Positions 12,764 to 23,456 of a DNA stretch of 64,000 nt are shown here, in pieces (position 1 is the stretch's first letter; every line of letters starts with the position of its first letter). The stretch comes from Achatina immaculata (Eukaryota; Mollusca; Gastropoda; Stylommatophora; Achatinidae). A program made the translations under genes and the position numbers. A model generated the notes under the pieces. The model was not told where the DNA came from, did no database searches, and worked only from the letters and a program-made list of their open reading frames with translations. The stretch covers positions 49,523,925 through 49,587,924 of the forward strand of contig CM019702.1 of NCBI GenBank assembly GCA_009760885.1. Direction: 5' to 3'.

Positions 12764-12992
12764 GTAACTTTGATTGCAGGCGTGTAACTTTGATTGCAGG
12801 CATGTAATATTGATTGCAGGGATGTAACTTTGATTGTGGGCATGTAACTTTGATTGCAGGCATGTTACTTTGATTGCAGGCATGTAATATTGATTGCAGG
12901 GATGTAACTTTGATTGTGGGCATGTAACTTTGATTGCAGGCATGTAACTTTGATTGCAGGCATGTAACTTTGATTGCAGGCATGTAACTTTG
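12764..12992. repeat. 20-bp minisatellite, about 11 units
   Basis: Consensus CATGTAACTTTGATTGCAGG, with variant units ATATTGATTG and TTGATTGTGG. A pattern of variant units recurs at 60-bp intervals, suggesting three-unit blocks were duplicated. Minus-strand ORFs here are by-products of the repeat. Confidence 0.9.
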
Positions 12993-15115
12993 CATAAAAT
13001 AAAATAGTACTTACAATGTGTGAGGTGAAGACAAGAGAAAAACTGCAGTTGCTGACAAGGTATTTAGGCCCCTTATAGATGGTCTGCTGTGATGAGCATT
13101 ATATAATCCTACAAAGAGCTTCATCGCTGTATCAAGCATTTCACTTAAAACTTTGGTAGCAGTTTAGAGACTGCTCATAAGTCTGAAAAGAACTATATGT
13201 CAGTTTACATTACTAAAGCAAAGATGTGTGATATGTCAGTTTACATTACTAAAGCAAAGATGTGTGAGTAATATTTAGAATGTTGTAGAAGTACTTCTTA
13301 CTATTAGGTTATGTTCAGTTTAGCTTTGTTATGGTCATCATCTTTGTACTCCTGACAAGTCTGAAGATGTTATAATCTCCATCTTAACATATCTTTTCAT
13401 TTATAATAACTGGTAATATGAGTTCTGTATTTTTTCTTTCTTTTAAATTCTGCTTGTCCCCTATAATGTTCTGAACCTGGCATTACTGTCTTTCATTCTA
13501 AGCAGAGATGAGCTCCCCTTCCAGGTCGTAGGAGAATGTTAGCCATGTCTGTCGGAGAAACATGTTACATAAAGGAGTATACACTGCTTTTATTTCAGTT
13601 CACAACTTGCTGTTATCTACATATAAATAATTACCTAGGTCTGTCAGTCTCATCACAGACCAGTTTTTTTTTTGTATGCTGACCAGGTATTGGTTGGCAT
13701 AATTTGGTGCAAAAAAAGAGTGTCTTGCTGGAAATAAAGTAAGAGACACAAAGTATAGATAGGTAGAAACTTCCTTCAGAGCCATCTGAAGGGATGGGGA
13801 TCTCTGGGGATTTTTCTGTTAAGGTTGGTACCTCTGGCCCTTAATTGGCTTGAGCTACTGACAGTGTAATCAGTTTGACAGTTAATGTAGTACCATTTAC
13901 TATCATGTGCTGACAGACAAACCTGATGTGATGAAACTCTTATACAGCTCTCTAATGTGGAGCAAAAAAAAATATACAGAGCTTATTTGCATTGACTTAT
14001 TTGTCAGTATTATTTTTAATATGCATTCAGTTAGGAATACTTTGTTTGCACAGAATTGTTTTACTCTTGTTCTTTATTTATTCTGTCATTATATGAACCC
14101 TAGTTTCTTGTGCTGGAACTGTATTTCTTGTTTGTTTAATCACTGATTGCAACTTGCTCACAACATTTGTACATACATAAGCATATGTTATTTTGACTTA
14201 TAAATGCAACTAGCTACCACATTTTAAATGTAGACATACATATATGCTTCTGAGTTTGTGAGGTTCAACTTGTATTTTTTTATATTATGTATTCAAGTCT
14301 CAGACAAATTATCAGTGAGTTTGTAAAGTTATAGCTTATTATTTGTAATAAATGGCTAGTGAGTTCTCTAAGGCTGTGATGACAAGTCTGGCATGTCAGT
14401 TTGTATATTAATTAAGTCACAAATATTCTGTAATGTGTGAAACATTATTTGGGTGGGGGGGGGAGGATTGTAAAAAAAAAATCAGTATACATACTGCTTG
14501 ACCCCATTGTGTTTACCGGCTGGTGTAGGTAGTATACTTAGGCCCATAACTTAATCTGCAGATATCAGTAGCTGACTTCATATTCTGTAACAAGTTTTTT
14601 TGTTTTTTTTTTGTGTTCTTATTTTCTTCTTGAACTTCAAGTGTGAGCCCAGCAGCGGAGCCAGTCACAGAATTAGAATCCCAGTTTGAAGAATGAATGG
14701 AAAATGAATGGAAAATGAATGGATGACACTTCTGGTAAAAAAAAAAAAATTCTAGAAAGTGGTGGCTTTTAAAACATTTTTTTTTCAAACTTCAGAATAC
14801 CAGTATCTACCTCTCACATCAGCCCCCACGATCTTTAATATGCATTTTATTTTCTTCTCTTTTTTTTTTTTTTTGTTTAACGAGAGCAGGAACCTAGCAC
14901 AAAATATTTTCTTCCAGCAAAATCTTTGAATGGCGCTGAACATTGAGTTGTTGTTAATTTGCAGACTTAGCCAAAAGTTTTATTGCACCATTATAGATTG
15001 GTGCTTTTTTGTGTTTTTTATGTACATATGGTTGCTGCTGTGAGTAGAAGTTCTTATAGTGGTAGATGGGCATGTTTAAGAAGGTTAGGTTTGAGTGCAT
15101 CACATTTGGAATACA
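12993..15115. other. non-coding stretch
   Basis: Contains an exact 36-bp tandem duplication (13195-13230 and 13231-13266) and a short GAATGGAAAAT triplication at about 14693-14725. No gene is seen. Confidence 0.4.
13195..13266. repeat. two exact copies of a 36-bp unit
   Basis: The unit starts ATATGTCAGTTTACATTACT; the copies at 13195-13230 and 13231-13266 are identical. Confidence 0.85.
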
Positions 15116-15535
15116 TTCTAGTAATATGATTCTCACACTCTTTTAGATTTTAAATACTTTCTAGTAATATGATTCTCACACTCTTTAGATTTTAAATACT
15201 TTCTAGTAATATGATTCTCACACTCTTTTAGATTTAAATACATTCTAGTAATATGATTCTCACACTCTTTTAGATTTTAAATACATTCTAGTAATATGAT
15301 TCTCACACTCTTTTAGATTTTAAATACATTCTAGTAATATGATTCTCACACTCTTTAGATTTTAAATACATTCTAGTAATATGGTTCTCACACTCTTTAG
15401 ATTTTAAATACTTTCTAGTAATATGATTCTCACACTCTTTAGATTTTAAATACATTCTAGTAATATGGTTCTCACCCTCTTTAGGTTTTCTAGTAATACG
15501 ATCCTCACATTCTTCAGATTTTAAATACATTCTAG
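15116..15535. repeat. minisatellite of about 36-42 bp units, roughly 11 copies
   Basis: Repeats carry CTAGTAATATGATTCTCACA followed by CTCTTTAGATTTTAAATAC. Units vary in length by small indels (CTCTTTTAG/CTCTTTAG), and the last units are more diverged. A minus-strand ORF (15303-15530) reflects the repeat only. Confidence 0.9.
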
Positions 15536-18012
15536 CGATACCTTACACTCAACATTAAGAAGCTGGAAACAAAATACTTATCAGAATGTGTTCACATTTC
15601 TCATTATGTTTAAAAAATTGTTTTAGCTGTTTATCACTTAACTTTTGTTCTGAACCATAAGATACAAATATTTACCATGAAAGCTGAAGTAATGCATAAT
15701 TACAGGACAGAAAATATTATTTTATCCCTTACAGTATCTCAAAAGCATAATTACTAACAAGAGTTTATCCTCAGATGACTCGTATGGTACATTTGTTAAT
15801 CATTGAGGTTTTTTCTTTTTTTGCTTTAGTTTTTAATTGCATTTAAAATTCCTGGCTTTGTGGGAAAAAAAAAAATCCATTTTTGATAAATCCACCAAAG
15901 GAGTTTTATATAATCAGAGAAAAAGATGTTTCCATGTTGCTAGTAGGTTGTCCGCAGATAATGAATATTCATGTAGTAAGAAGAAGATTAACCAGGGACA
16001 GCATCTACACGTGGCCTGATCACCGCCATGATAAGTCAGTGTTAATTGTCACCTGAACTATGTAACATCGGTAAACTTTCCCCTGTGATTTTTTTCCAAG
16101 AGAGGTCAATGTTTAGGTTGCTGGAAACTGGTTGGACTACAAGTCCAGTAGTACAAAAGTCAGTGGTCACTTGTGAGAGGCCATAAGAACACATTCTGAG
16201 AACCTCTGTCTGCTGTGCCTAATGGTGTATGCAGTAAGATGGAAATTTAATAAGAACTGCAGAGACCAAAGCTTACAAGAGCTGATATTTCTCAGTGTGG
16301 TCTCTGGCAGTTTATAAATATTTTGTGTATGGGTTAAATTGAAATATTTAATGATTTCGGTTGCAAACTGCTAAAGCGAATATGTACATTCTTGGTAATT
16401 TGCAGATTCATCTGACAGGGAGAAAAATCTGGCTTATAGAAAATGTAGTTCTGTTTTCAAAGTTTGTTTGTTTTCAGTAAATTTATTTTGTGTCTGTCAA
16501 ATTGTTGAAATCCTCCCATTTTAGAATTGATGTTCCCATACTTTACTGTGTGTTTGTGTTTTTAAGAAACCGTTTGAAAGTTAAAGAAAAGAAAGAGTTG
16601 GAATGGAGGTGTTTGTTTTATGGCCAGATTTTGTAGGCATAGCATGCAAAATTTGACAGAAAACATATGCCATGAACTTAACCAAGAATATAATAGACTT
16701 CTCAGACCACAAACTCTTCCATTATTTTCATGCCATGAACGTGGAATTTAATTATGAAACGTTACATTCAGGGTGTTAATTCTTAAATTTAATTTTTTTT
16801 TTACTAGGTTGCATTGTAATACTTTTGAAAATGTATACGTAACATACAGTGCATGTAAAGTGTATTTGTGATGCTTCATAATACTTTGTAAAATATGCCA
16901 AAAAGCATACATGTACTAGAAATATTAGAGAGAGCGGATTTTGTTGAAAGATAATGAGGCGACAGTTACTGCTCAGTGCGAAACAAAGGTTGAAAAGTTT
17001 GTGTGATCTAGTTTCTAGAGTTGAAGAGAAGATTGTGATATAAGAGACATATTCAAATAAATCTGATGTTTAATTCATGAAGCGAGTCTGTCATTTTACG
17101 TGAGTCTGTAAAGTGAATTGCATGAGAGCGAGTTATTTCCCCCTAACAGTGCTAGTAACGTTAACACTGCAAATATCCCAGTAGTTAGCGGGGTCTACTG
17201 CCTGGGCTGTTCTCATAGCCATGTCATGAGCCATCATGTGACAGTCGGAGCCCTGAGATGGGACAGCAAGCCTTTGAAAGCAGAGTGTCAAGACTTCAGG
17301 GACAGTATATGTAACCAAAAAAATCTATCAGTGTATGGCAACAGTGATCGCGCTAGGATTTTTTTTAAACCGGTACAGTTGTACCTGCCTTCCAACTTAC
17401 ATGAAGTACTTTCCGAAATACCTGTTTTGTTAGTACACCATTTGGTAATTTCTACTTCTATTTTAACTGTAAAATTAAACACGCTGTGCAAACACCATCG
17501 GAAAGTACATTTTCGTGAAAGCTTTTTTTTCCCTCATCTTTTCTGCAGTAAGATTTAATCTTTACAAAATTTTCCCACGCTGAACTGAACTCAGAACTGG
17601 CTGACTCTCCTCTAAACAAAATGAGTATCATCAGTCTGCTGGGCTGGTTATCTTCAAACAGACTTCGCTGCTTGCTTTTGCTGGGTTTTTAATAATAATA
17701 TAAATCATCTACGGTAACCGACAACCTCCACAAGTTTCGACTTTTTTAAATCGATAATTTGCCGGTAATCGCGGGTTATCGCGATCACTGTATACTGCTC
17801 ATGTGGCCATGCTTGAAGAGATGGTAAGCCAACGGAATAGAGCAGACTAAAAATTAAATGTGGGTCGGTCGGGGGAGGGGAGAGTGTGGGAAGTCTAGAC
17901 CAATAGGTGTGTCTGTGTCGCCCATCTCTTTCAGTTCCATAGAAAAGACAATAATAAACAAAATGAGTCAGATATTCTCTAGTAAAGAGAAGGCAAAGAA
18001 TATCTCCAGCTT
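15536..18012. other. non-coding stretch
   Basis: A 146-codon ORF at 17118-17558 (+) and an antisense one of 124 codons at 17705-18079 have no recognisable domain, splice context or composition typical of coding sequence. I see no supported feature. Confidence 0.35.
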
Positions 18013-18186
18013 GGCATAGGCCAGTGATTCCCAGACTTTTACAGACTGCGGCACATTTGGTAAATGGCATTTCTGTCACGGCACACCTGTGTTAATAACG
18101 CCAGACTCTTATGTAATTAAACTTATATTTTCAGCATTTTCAAAGTTTACAAACTGCACCGAGAGCGATTTTAAGGTTTATTATAC

Positions 18187-18310
18187 AAGGCGTGATACTG
18201 ACCATATTACCCTCTGGTGTGCTGACAGGTCAAGGAAAATATGGGGACTAACACCATATCCCTATGTGCCTCTAAAGCATGACAGGATTACCTTTACCTT
18301 TACCTTTACA
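18187..18310 (+). mobile_element. SINE family S, partial copy (body and tail)
   Basis: Shares GCGTGATACTGACCATAT, GACAGGTCAAGGAAAATATG and ACACCATATCCC with the copies at 19969, 21268 and 59756, and ends in a CCTTTA repeat tail. The tRNA-like head is missing. ACAAGGC occurs on both edges (18185-18191 and 18307-18313) and may be the target-site duplication. Confidence 0.75.
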
Positions 18311-18423
18311 AGGCATTCTTTTCAATGTGAAATGCATGCCAGCTTGGAGACACAGGTCTCTGGCCATTCCAGTACTCTCTCTGGACTGGGGTTAATATCT
18401 TTGATTTCTCTATAAATGGTGGT

Positions 18424-18482
18424 TAATTATTATTATTATTATTATGTGCCGTGCTGGATAGTGTTGGCGATCATGCTTCTCT
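18424..18482 (-). mobile_element. LINE family A, very short 3' fragment A2
   Basis: A TTA repeat is followed by GTGCCGTGCTGGATAGTGTT, matching the 3' end of family A copies at 2008 and 30736 for about 37 bp. The tail is (TAA)n on the minus strand instead of (ATG)n. The copy is severely 5'-truncated. Confidence 0.65.
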
Positions 18483-18636
18483 ATATTGTTGTTTATATGA
18501 TAAATAAGCAACAAATACGTTGCAGTTTGGTCAAAAATATTTTTTACTCTTACAAATTTGGCGGCACACCTGTAGCTCTCTCGCGGCACACCTGTATCTC
18601 TCTCGCGGCACACCGATTGAAAAACTATGGCATAGG

Positions 18637-19723
18637 GTATTGTGCTCGAATACAGCATTTTGGAATGACAGACTTGCGAGCCGAGTATAGGGAAGAAAGG
18701 GACATTTATTTTTTTTTAGTTCTCCAATCCCATTAACAGAAAAAGATAATCTGTAATTACAGTAAAACACAAAGAATGTCGTTTCTAGTCGATAAAAATA
18801 AAATGATATTGGAGAGTTCAAGTGTAAAAGAAAAAAAAATGGGTGAGGGCAGGTCTACAAATTACAGTTTGTAGGGTCGACCAGGAGTACAAAGGCTAAA
18901 ACAGTTCGAAAAGAAATAGCCAAATGCTGGTTATACAGAATAAAAGAGCCTGTTACTTCAAACTCATAGCAACTGAAACTGGAAGTCATAAATGTTTTGT
19001 GCACTGTACGCTCCGATACAGAAGAGAAGCGCGGGCATTAAAAGTGGAAAGGAAAACGGAGACCTTTGAGATGTGGACATACAGAAGAACAGGATGTATT
19101 CAGAAGAACAGGATGAATTCAGAAGAACATGGTGTACTCAGAATAACAGGATGTATTCAGAAGACCTGGATGTATTCAACTGTCAGAGAAGTAAACAATT
19201 AAGTACCAAAGTAACTGAAAGAGAAGTAACGTTAAAACATATGAGTCAAACAGTTTAAATATTTGGGCCACATCAAAAGGCATTTTTGTACAATAATGAA
19301 AACCAGACTTGAGGGGAAACTTTGAGAAGAAAAAAAAAAAACGGAGGAAAACGGTTGGGTCTTGATTTGGCAAGAGCGCCGTGAGAAAAAGGGGCAGAAC
19401 AAACAGAAGATCTACTACAAGCAACGTTCCATTGGGAGGTGGCACCGACGACAGATGAACCGAAACCTGGGGCACCTATGATAAACTTAGTAAGAGCCCT
19501 TGCTCCCTCTCTGATCCATATCATCAGTCTCCTAATATATGGCCTGACTCCCTTCTAGTTGTGATCTCTGCTAGTGTTATATGAGTTTGTATTACACAGA
19601 CCAAACACAACTGTTACGGGTATTACACAGATCAGACACAACCGTAACGTCACTGTCACCTCTTCAACTTTTCGGCAAACTTATTACTTGCTTCTTTAAC
19701 ATTACATTTTCATGTAAGCAAAG

Positions 19724-19726
<3 letters not shown>
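18637..19726. other. non-coding stretch with a short degenerate repeat
   Basis: Degenerate units of about 19 bp (CAGAAGAACAGGATGTATT) lie at 19083-19170. Otherwise no gene or element is recognised. Confidence 0.35.

Positions 19727-19786
<60 letters not shown>
19727..19786. repeat. (TA)n microsatellite
   Basis: About 30 TA units, directly followed by the 3' end of LINE B copy B1. Confidence 0.95.
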
Positions 19787-19789
<3 letters not shown>

Positions 19790-19948
19790 TTCCCGTGCCG
19801 TTAAACGTCACATAGGTCTCGCAAGGTAGTTCGCCAATTTTTCCTGTCTTTGGCGAGTCTTTCAACCTCATCAAGGGATTTTATGCCTGTTAATTTGGCC
19901 TCTCTTAACAATGTCCTCTTCAGAGTTTCACGCGGTCTGCCTCTTTTA
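19787..19948 (-). mobile_element. LINE family B, 5'-truncated copy B1
   Basis: The minus strand encodes GRPRETLKRTLLREAKLTG followed by WRTTLRDLCDV and a stop, the same C-terminus as B4 (46567-47096). The 3' end (ATCCTTCCCGTGCCGTTAAA on the plus strand) abuts the TA array. A minus-strand ORF spans 19801-19989, its first part running into the adjacent SINE. Confidence 0.85.
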
Positions 19949-19968
19949 ATATATAGGAAGGAAAGGCG

Positions 19969-20037
19969 GCCAGGCGTGATACTGACCATATCACCCTCTA
20001 GTGTGCTGACAGGTCAAGGAAAATATGGGCACCAACA

Positions 20038-20041
<4 letters not shown>
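19969..20041 (+). mobile_element. SINE family S, partial copy
   Basis: GGCCAGGCGTGATACTGACC onward matches the SINE body. It is cut at CAACACCATATA, where a TA array takes over. It lies 20 bp from LINE copy B1. Confidence 0.75.

Positions 20042-20080
<39 letters not shown>
20038..20080. repeat. (TA)n microsatellite
   Basis: About 20 TA units followed by a short TG run, mirroring the TA array on the far side of B1 and the SINE. Confidence 0.95.
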
Positions 20081-20081
<1 letters not shown>

Positions 20082-20082
<1 letters not shown>

Positions 20083-21111
20083 TGTGTGTGTGTGTCCTTG
20101 ACGTCGGGCCCTCTACTCTTCTGGATTCCTAGACTTAAGTCTTTTCGGCCTATTAAGTAATACGCGATTAGATGATACAGGGTGATGGTGAAAGGACACT
20201 GTTAACAACGTATGGGGTGCACTGTTAGCAACATATATGGTGCACTGTTTAACAATGTGTGTGGTGCAGTACACCACTAACAGAAGATTATAGAGAGAGA
20301 AAAATCGAGCTCGCTCTTTCCGAGAATTTTTATGAAGATCTCAAGAGACATGAGATTTGGACTAAATATGACAAATATTCTGGCGTTGGACACACTGAAA
20401 ACGAAAGACATTTGTCATGGTCCGTCCTTCTCCTACACTTAATCCATTAAAATATGTCCACCGTTGCTGCAGTATCCGTGTTGCATTATAGTATTAGGTT
20501 CTCGGTATCATCGCCAACGAGATACTCCTGTAATAGCTCCACCACCTGTGCCAGTGAATGTCGCCTAGAATGTTCATCAGTGATCCGTCGCATCAGTCCT
20601 TGATGATGAGCCACCCAGTGAAGACGTCTTTTTTAGGAGCTACAACAGACCAAATGCGAAACTAGTCAGCGTCGCTCTCAGCACGGACTCTGTAGCTAAT
20701 GCGCCAAGCCAAACCAGGACACACAAAGACCATCACAGTTCACCACTGGGCAGGTAGACATAACTAAGAACCATCAATTGTGTCTATGCAAAGTTCACAG
20801 CTCACAGTAGTGCCATAGCACTAAGCTCAGTAGCTCGGCACACAGAACCAGCCTCCATTTTGAAAGCAATGACGACATTGTTGCTCATTTGGCATGTTTG
20901 TGGGTTTATGTTTGCATCACCTTCAGTTAAACAGAGAATAGCCACAACTTAAGCATATTCAATCGGCAGCGCAGAAATACAGCTCTATATCAAATATAAT
21001 AACCATTTCTGTGTCGCTTGTTGAGAGCGTGAAACGATCAAATGCCATTGCTTAACCGGAAGTCATAGCAGTTATAGAACCGAAAGTTATAGCAGTGCTA
21101 CATTATATTAC
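20082..21111. other. non-coding stretch with a short repeat and a possible decayed coding segment
   Basis: A three-copy degenerate repeat of about 27 bp (GGTGCACTGTTAGCAACATA-like) spans about 20190-20270. On the minus strand, about 20480-20640 reads as an open peptide (HWVAHHQGLMRRITDEHSRR at its start) with normal protein-like composition but no start. It may be a decayed transposon ORF; the family is not recognised. Confidence 0.3.
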
Positions 21112-21405
21112 TGTGGTTTGGTTAGCTGAGTGTTTAGGAGCAGAGTTTACTAATTCGGTTCATGTCCCAGCAGTGGGATTTTTTTCTGGTACACGCCAAA
21201 GAAAAAAAAAGGGGGATCCCGGTGTCCACCCAGCCTAAAAAATGGGTATCAAAGAAATCTAGGAAGGTAAATGCAGCCAAGCGTGACACTGACCATATCA
21301 CACTTTGATGTGGGGTAGATCATGAAAATATAGGCCTGATACCATATCCCCAGTATGCCTTAATGGCATGGAAACGGTGACTTTACCTATTACCTTTACA
21401 TTACA
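21112..21405 (+). mobile_element. SINE family S, most complete copy with tRNA-like head
   Basis: The head has an RNA polymerase III A-box-like TAGCTGAGTGT (21123-21133) and a B-box-like GGTTCATGTCC (21157-21167) about 34 bp apart, as in tRNA-derived SINEs. A spacer with an A run follows. The body (from about 21268: GCGTGACACTGACCATATCA) is shared with three other copies in the window. It ends in TTTACC-type repeats (about 21380-21400). Such elements are transcribed by polymerase III and mobilised by a partner LINE; which LINE is not evident here. Confidence 0.75.
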
Positions 21406-21485
21406 CGTGTATTCATATATAACAGTGCTGGCTATGTAAGTTTCGAAACTAACCATACAGCACTGTGCTCTATCATTTTACTGCG

Positions 21486-21890
21486 TTGTAGTCTCATTTC
21501 ATCATTGTCCGTCACTCCCTGTTCTTGGATTTATTCTCTACTTCCCTCCATGTGTATCTCTTGTCTGTGGGCACTTTCATAATTTATCTTCTCCAGGTAG
21601 TTCTGTGCTTTCCTTGATTCCTGTTTCTCTAGGGGTTCCATATCAGTGCCTACCTTGTTCTGCTGGTGTCTGGCTTCCTCAGTGTACGGCCAGTCCATGT
21701 CCACTTTCTAGACATAATTTGTAGGTTCACAGGCTCTTGCCCTACTCTTTCCCAGACCTCCTCGTTCCTGATCTTATCCCGACTTTTAGTGTTCAGAATC
21801 CTTCTCAGGCAGTAGTTCATAAATGTTTGTATTCGTCTTTGTATTGTCTTAGTTATCACTCATGTTTCCAAACTATAGCCTCGTTTCATA
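21486..21890 (-). mobile_element. LINE family D, C-terminal reverse transcriptase fragment
   Basis: The minus strand 21650-21859 encodes RIQTFMNYCLRRIL, RNEEVWERVGQEPVNLQI and RKWTWTGRTLRKPD, the typical tail of RTE-like non-LTR elements after the reverse transcriptase. Continuing past a frameshift, 21500-21650 still reads like the 3' part of such an ORF (RQALIWNP...). Only one copy is present in the window. Confidence 0.75.
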
Positions 21891-22286
21891 CAGGCTGAAT
21901 TCTTGTGTTAGTATTGAAATGCGGGCACTTGCTATGAAGATTAACAGAGGTTCTAAGATTATTGTAACAATGGTGGCCGGACGAGATATGTGGTAGAAAC
22001 CACATATGACAAACTTGAGATATTTAAGAGCAGCAAGATATAACCACTTACTCCGCATATTAAAAAAAAAGTTACATGAGCATTTTGTTACAAAATTTTA
22101 TGTAAATGTTAAAAAGCGCAGTAATATGGTAATATTTATTCATTTTGGGCACCGACATGCACATTTACTCATTTTCCAGCACAATTCCTCTGTAATACTG
22201 GCTGATCTGAAGTTTCTGTAACCCTTGAGTCACACCTAGCATTAAAATTAAGTTAATAAATAAATTTACCGACCATGACTTATGTT

Positions 22287-22440
22287 TTAACTCTTTCACT
22301 CCAAAATTATATTCCGTACTGTGCCAGAGTAAATTTTGTTGATAAATTTCAGTAGAAGGAAACTAGAAGGAAGTCACTCTGTAACTTAAAAACATGAATT
22401 GGGTAAAAAAAATGTGTTATTTTTCACTTTATCTAGACCT

Positions 22441-22491
<51 letters not shown>

Positions 22492-22558
22492 GATTGATTT
22501 GCACAAGCGTGTAAAATTTACCAATCCTGCCAGTGTTGTTTTGGACCTAAAGAGTTAA
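22287..22558 (+). mobile_element. TTAA-flanked non-autonomous DNA element, family H, copy 1
   Basis: TTAA lies at both ends (22287-22290 and 22555-22558), with inverted ends CTCTTTCACTCC and GGACCTAAAGAG. The interior holds a TA microsatellite (22446-22489). The same sequence recurs in reverse orientation at 30611-31052. A TTAA target is the hallmark of piggyBac-type elements. There is no ORF. Confidence 0.7.
22446..22489. repeat. (TA)n microsatellite inside element H1
   Basis: About 22 TA units. The related copy H2 does not have it, so it expanded or was inserted after the copies separated. Confidence 0.9.
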
Positions 22559-23414
22559 CCTAGTAAACTCAGCTTATACGTGGTAAAGAATTATGAAGCG
22601 TGAAAGCCTTATATTAAGTGTGAATTAAAAAGGAGCTCAGCCAACATCTCATATTTCCTCGAGCCCTATATTTATATGTCAGAGAGCCGCACGTAGCTCG
22701 CGGGCCGCAACGTGGTCACCGCTGGACTATAATGTTGGAGGTCACCCATATTTTAATTCTTACATGTCCCAGACAGCGCAGCTTCCCAGCAAGAGTCCCG
22801 GGAAACACTGAAGTTCTGTGAAACACCAAGAGAGTCTAGACAGGTGAGATCTGAAATACATTTTATGTTAAGAAAATATATTTTCCTTTAAACCCATCAT
22901 CGTTATATATCGTGTTATAGTACACTTTCTGTCGTATAGAAGCATGAACATAAGAAAATCTAGATACTTAAAATGTGGATGTACAAGAAGAATATAACGT
23001 AATTTTCTGTCATGGACAGAAAAGAAAATAAACAGAAAATACTAAATCAAATCAAACTGAAACAAAAAAGATATAATAATGAGAAACATTAGAACCAGAG
23101 AGTTAAAATATTTCATGCGTAACAAGAATCAGAGGGCAAAGTAGAAGGGAAAACGAGTAAGAGGTATACAGCAATGTAGACTGAAGGAAAATGTAAAAAA
23201 AAAAGGGGGCTGGGGTAAGGGTGACTGGGTTGTCTGCGAAAAGAAAAGATAAAACAAGCTGGAGGACGACTGCAGCCAACCTTCCTTGGGGGGAGAGGGC
23301 ATAAGATGATAATTTAAGACGGAAACGATCATGTCTCTTCACTTCGAGCGCCGACTGATTTCTTTTCACTGAAAGCGTTGCCTTTCTTTTCACATCCCAT
23401 TTGAGTAATTCATC

Positions 23415-23456
<42 letters not shown>

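Larger units (their letters stand above)
18021..18628. mobile_element. hAT-like non-autonomous element (608 bp) carrying nested SINE and LINE fragments
   Basis: An exact 8-bp duplication GGCATAGG lies at 18013-18020 and 18629-18636. The left end reads CCAGTGATTCCCAGACTTTT then GCGGCAC. The right end, reverse complemented, reads ATAGTTTTTCAATCGGTGTG then CCGC. Both resemble hAT ends with a GCGGCAC block. Inside are SINE copy S2a (18187-18310) and LINE fragment A2 (18424-18482). A 22-bp GCGGCACACCTGTAGCTCTC duplication is near the right end. No transposase is present. Confidence 0.7.

Noticed and set aside
15116..15535. Regularly repeated units resembling a CRISPR array
   Set aside because: The units are contiguous tandem repeats with no unique spacers, in a eukaryotic genome. 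The same applies to the arrays at 12764, 45026, 58107 and 59113.
17118..17558. 146-codon ORF, the longest outside the transposons and PON
   Set aside because: No domain, signal or splice context was recognised; length alone is weak evidence in this much sequence.
21112..21185. A tRNA gene
   Set aside because: The A-box and B-box are recognisable, but no cloverleaf with acceptor stem can be formed by eye, and the sequence runs straight into the SINE body.
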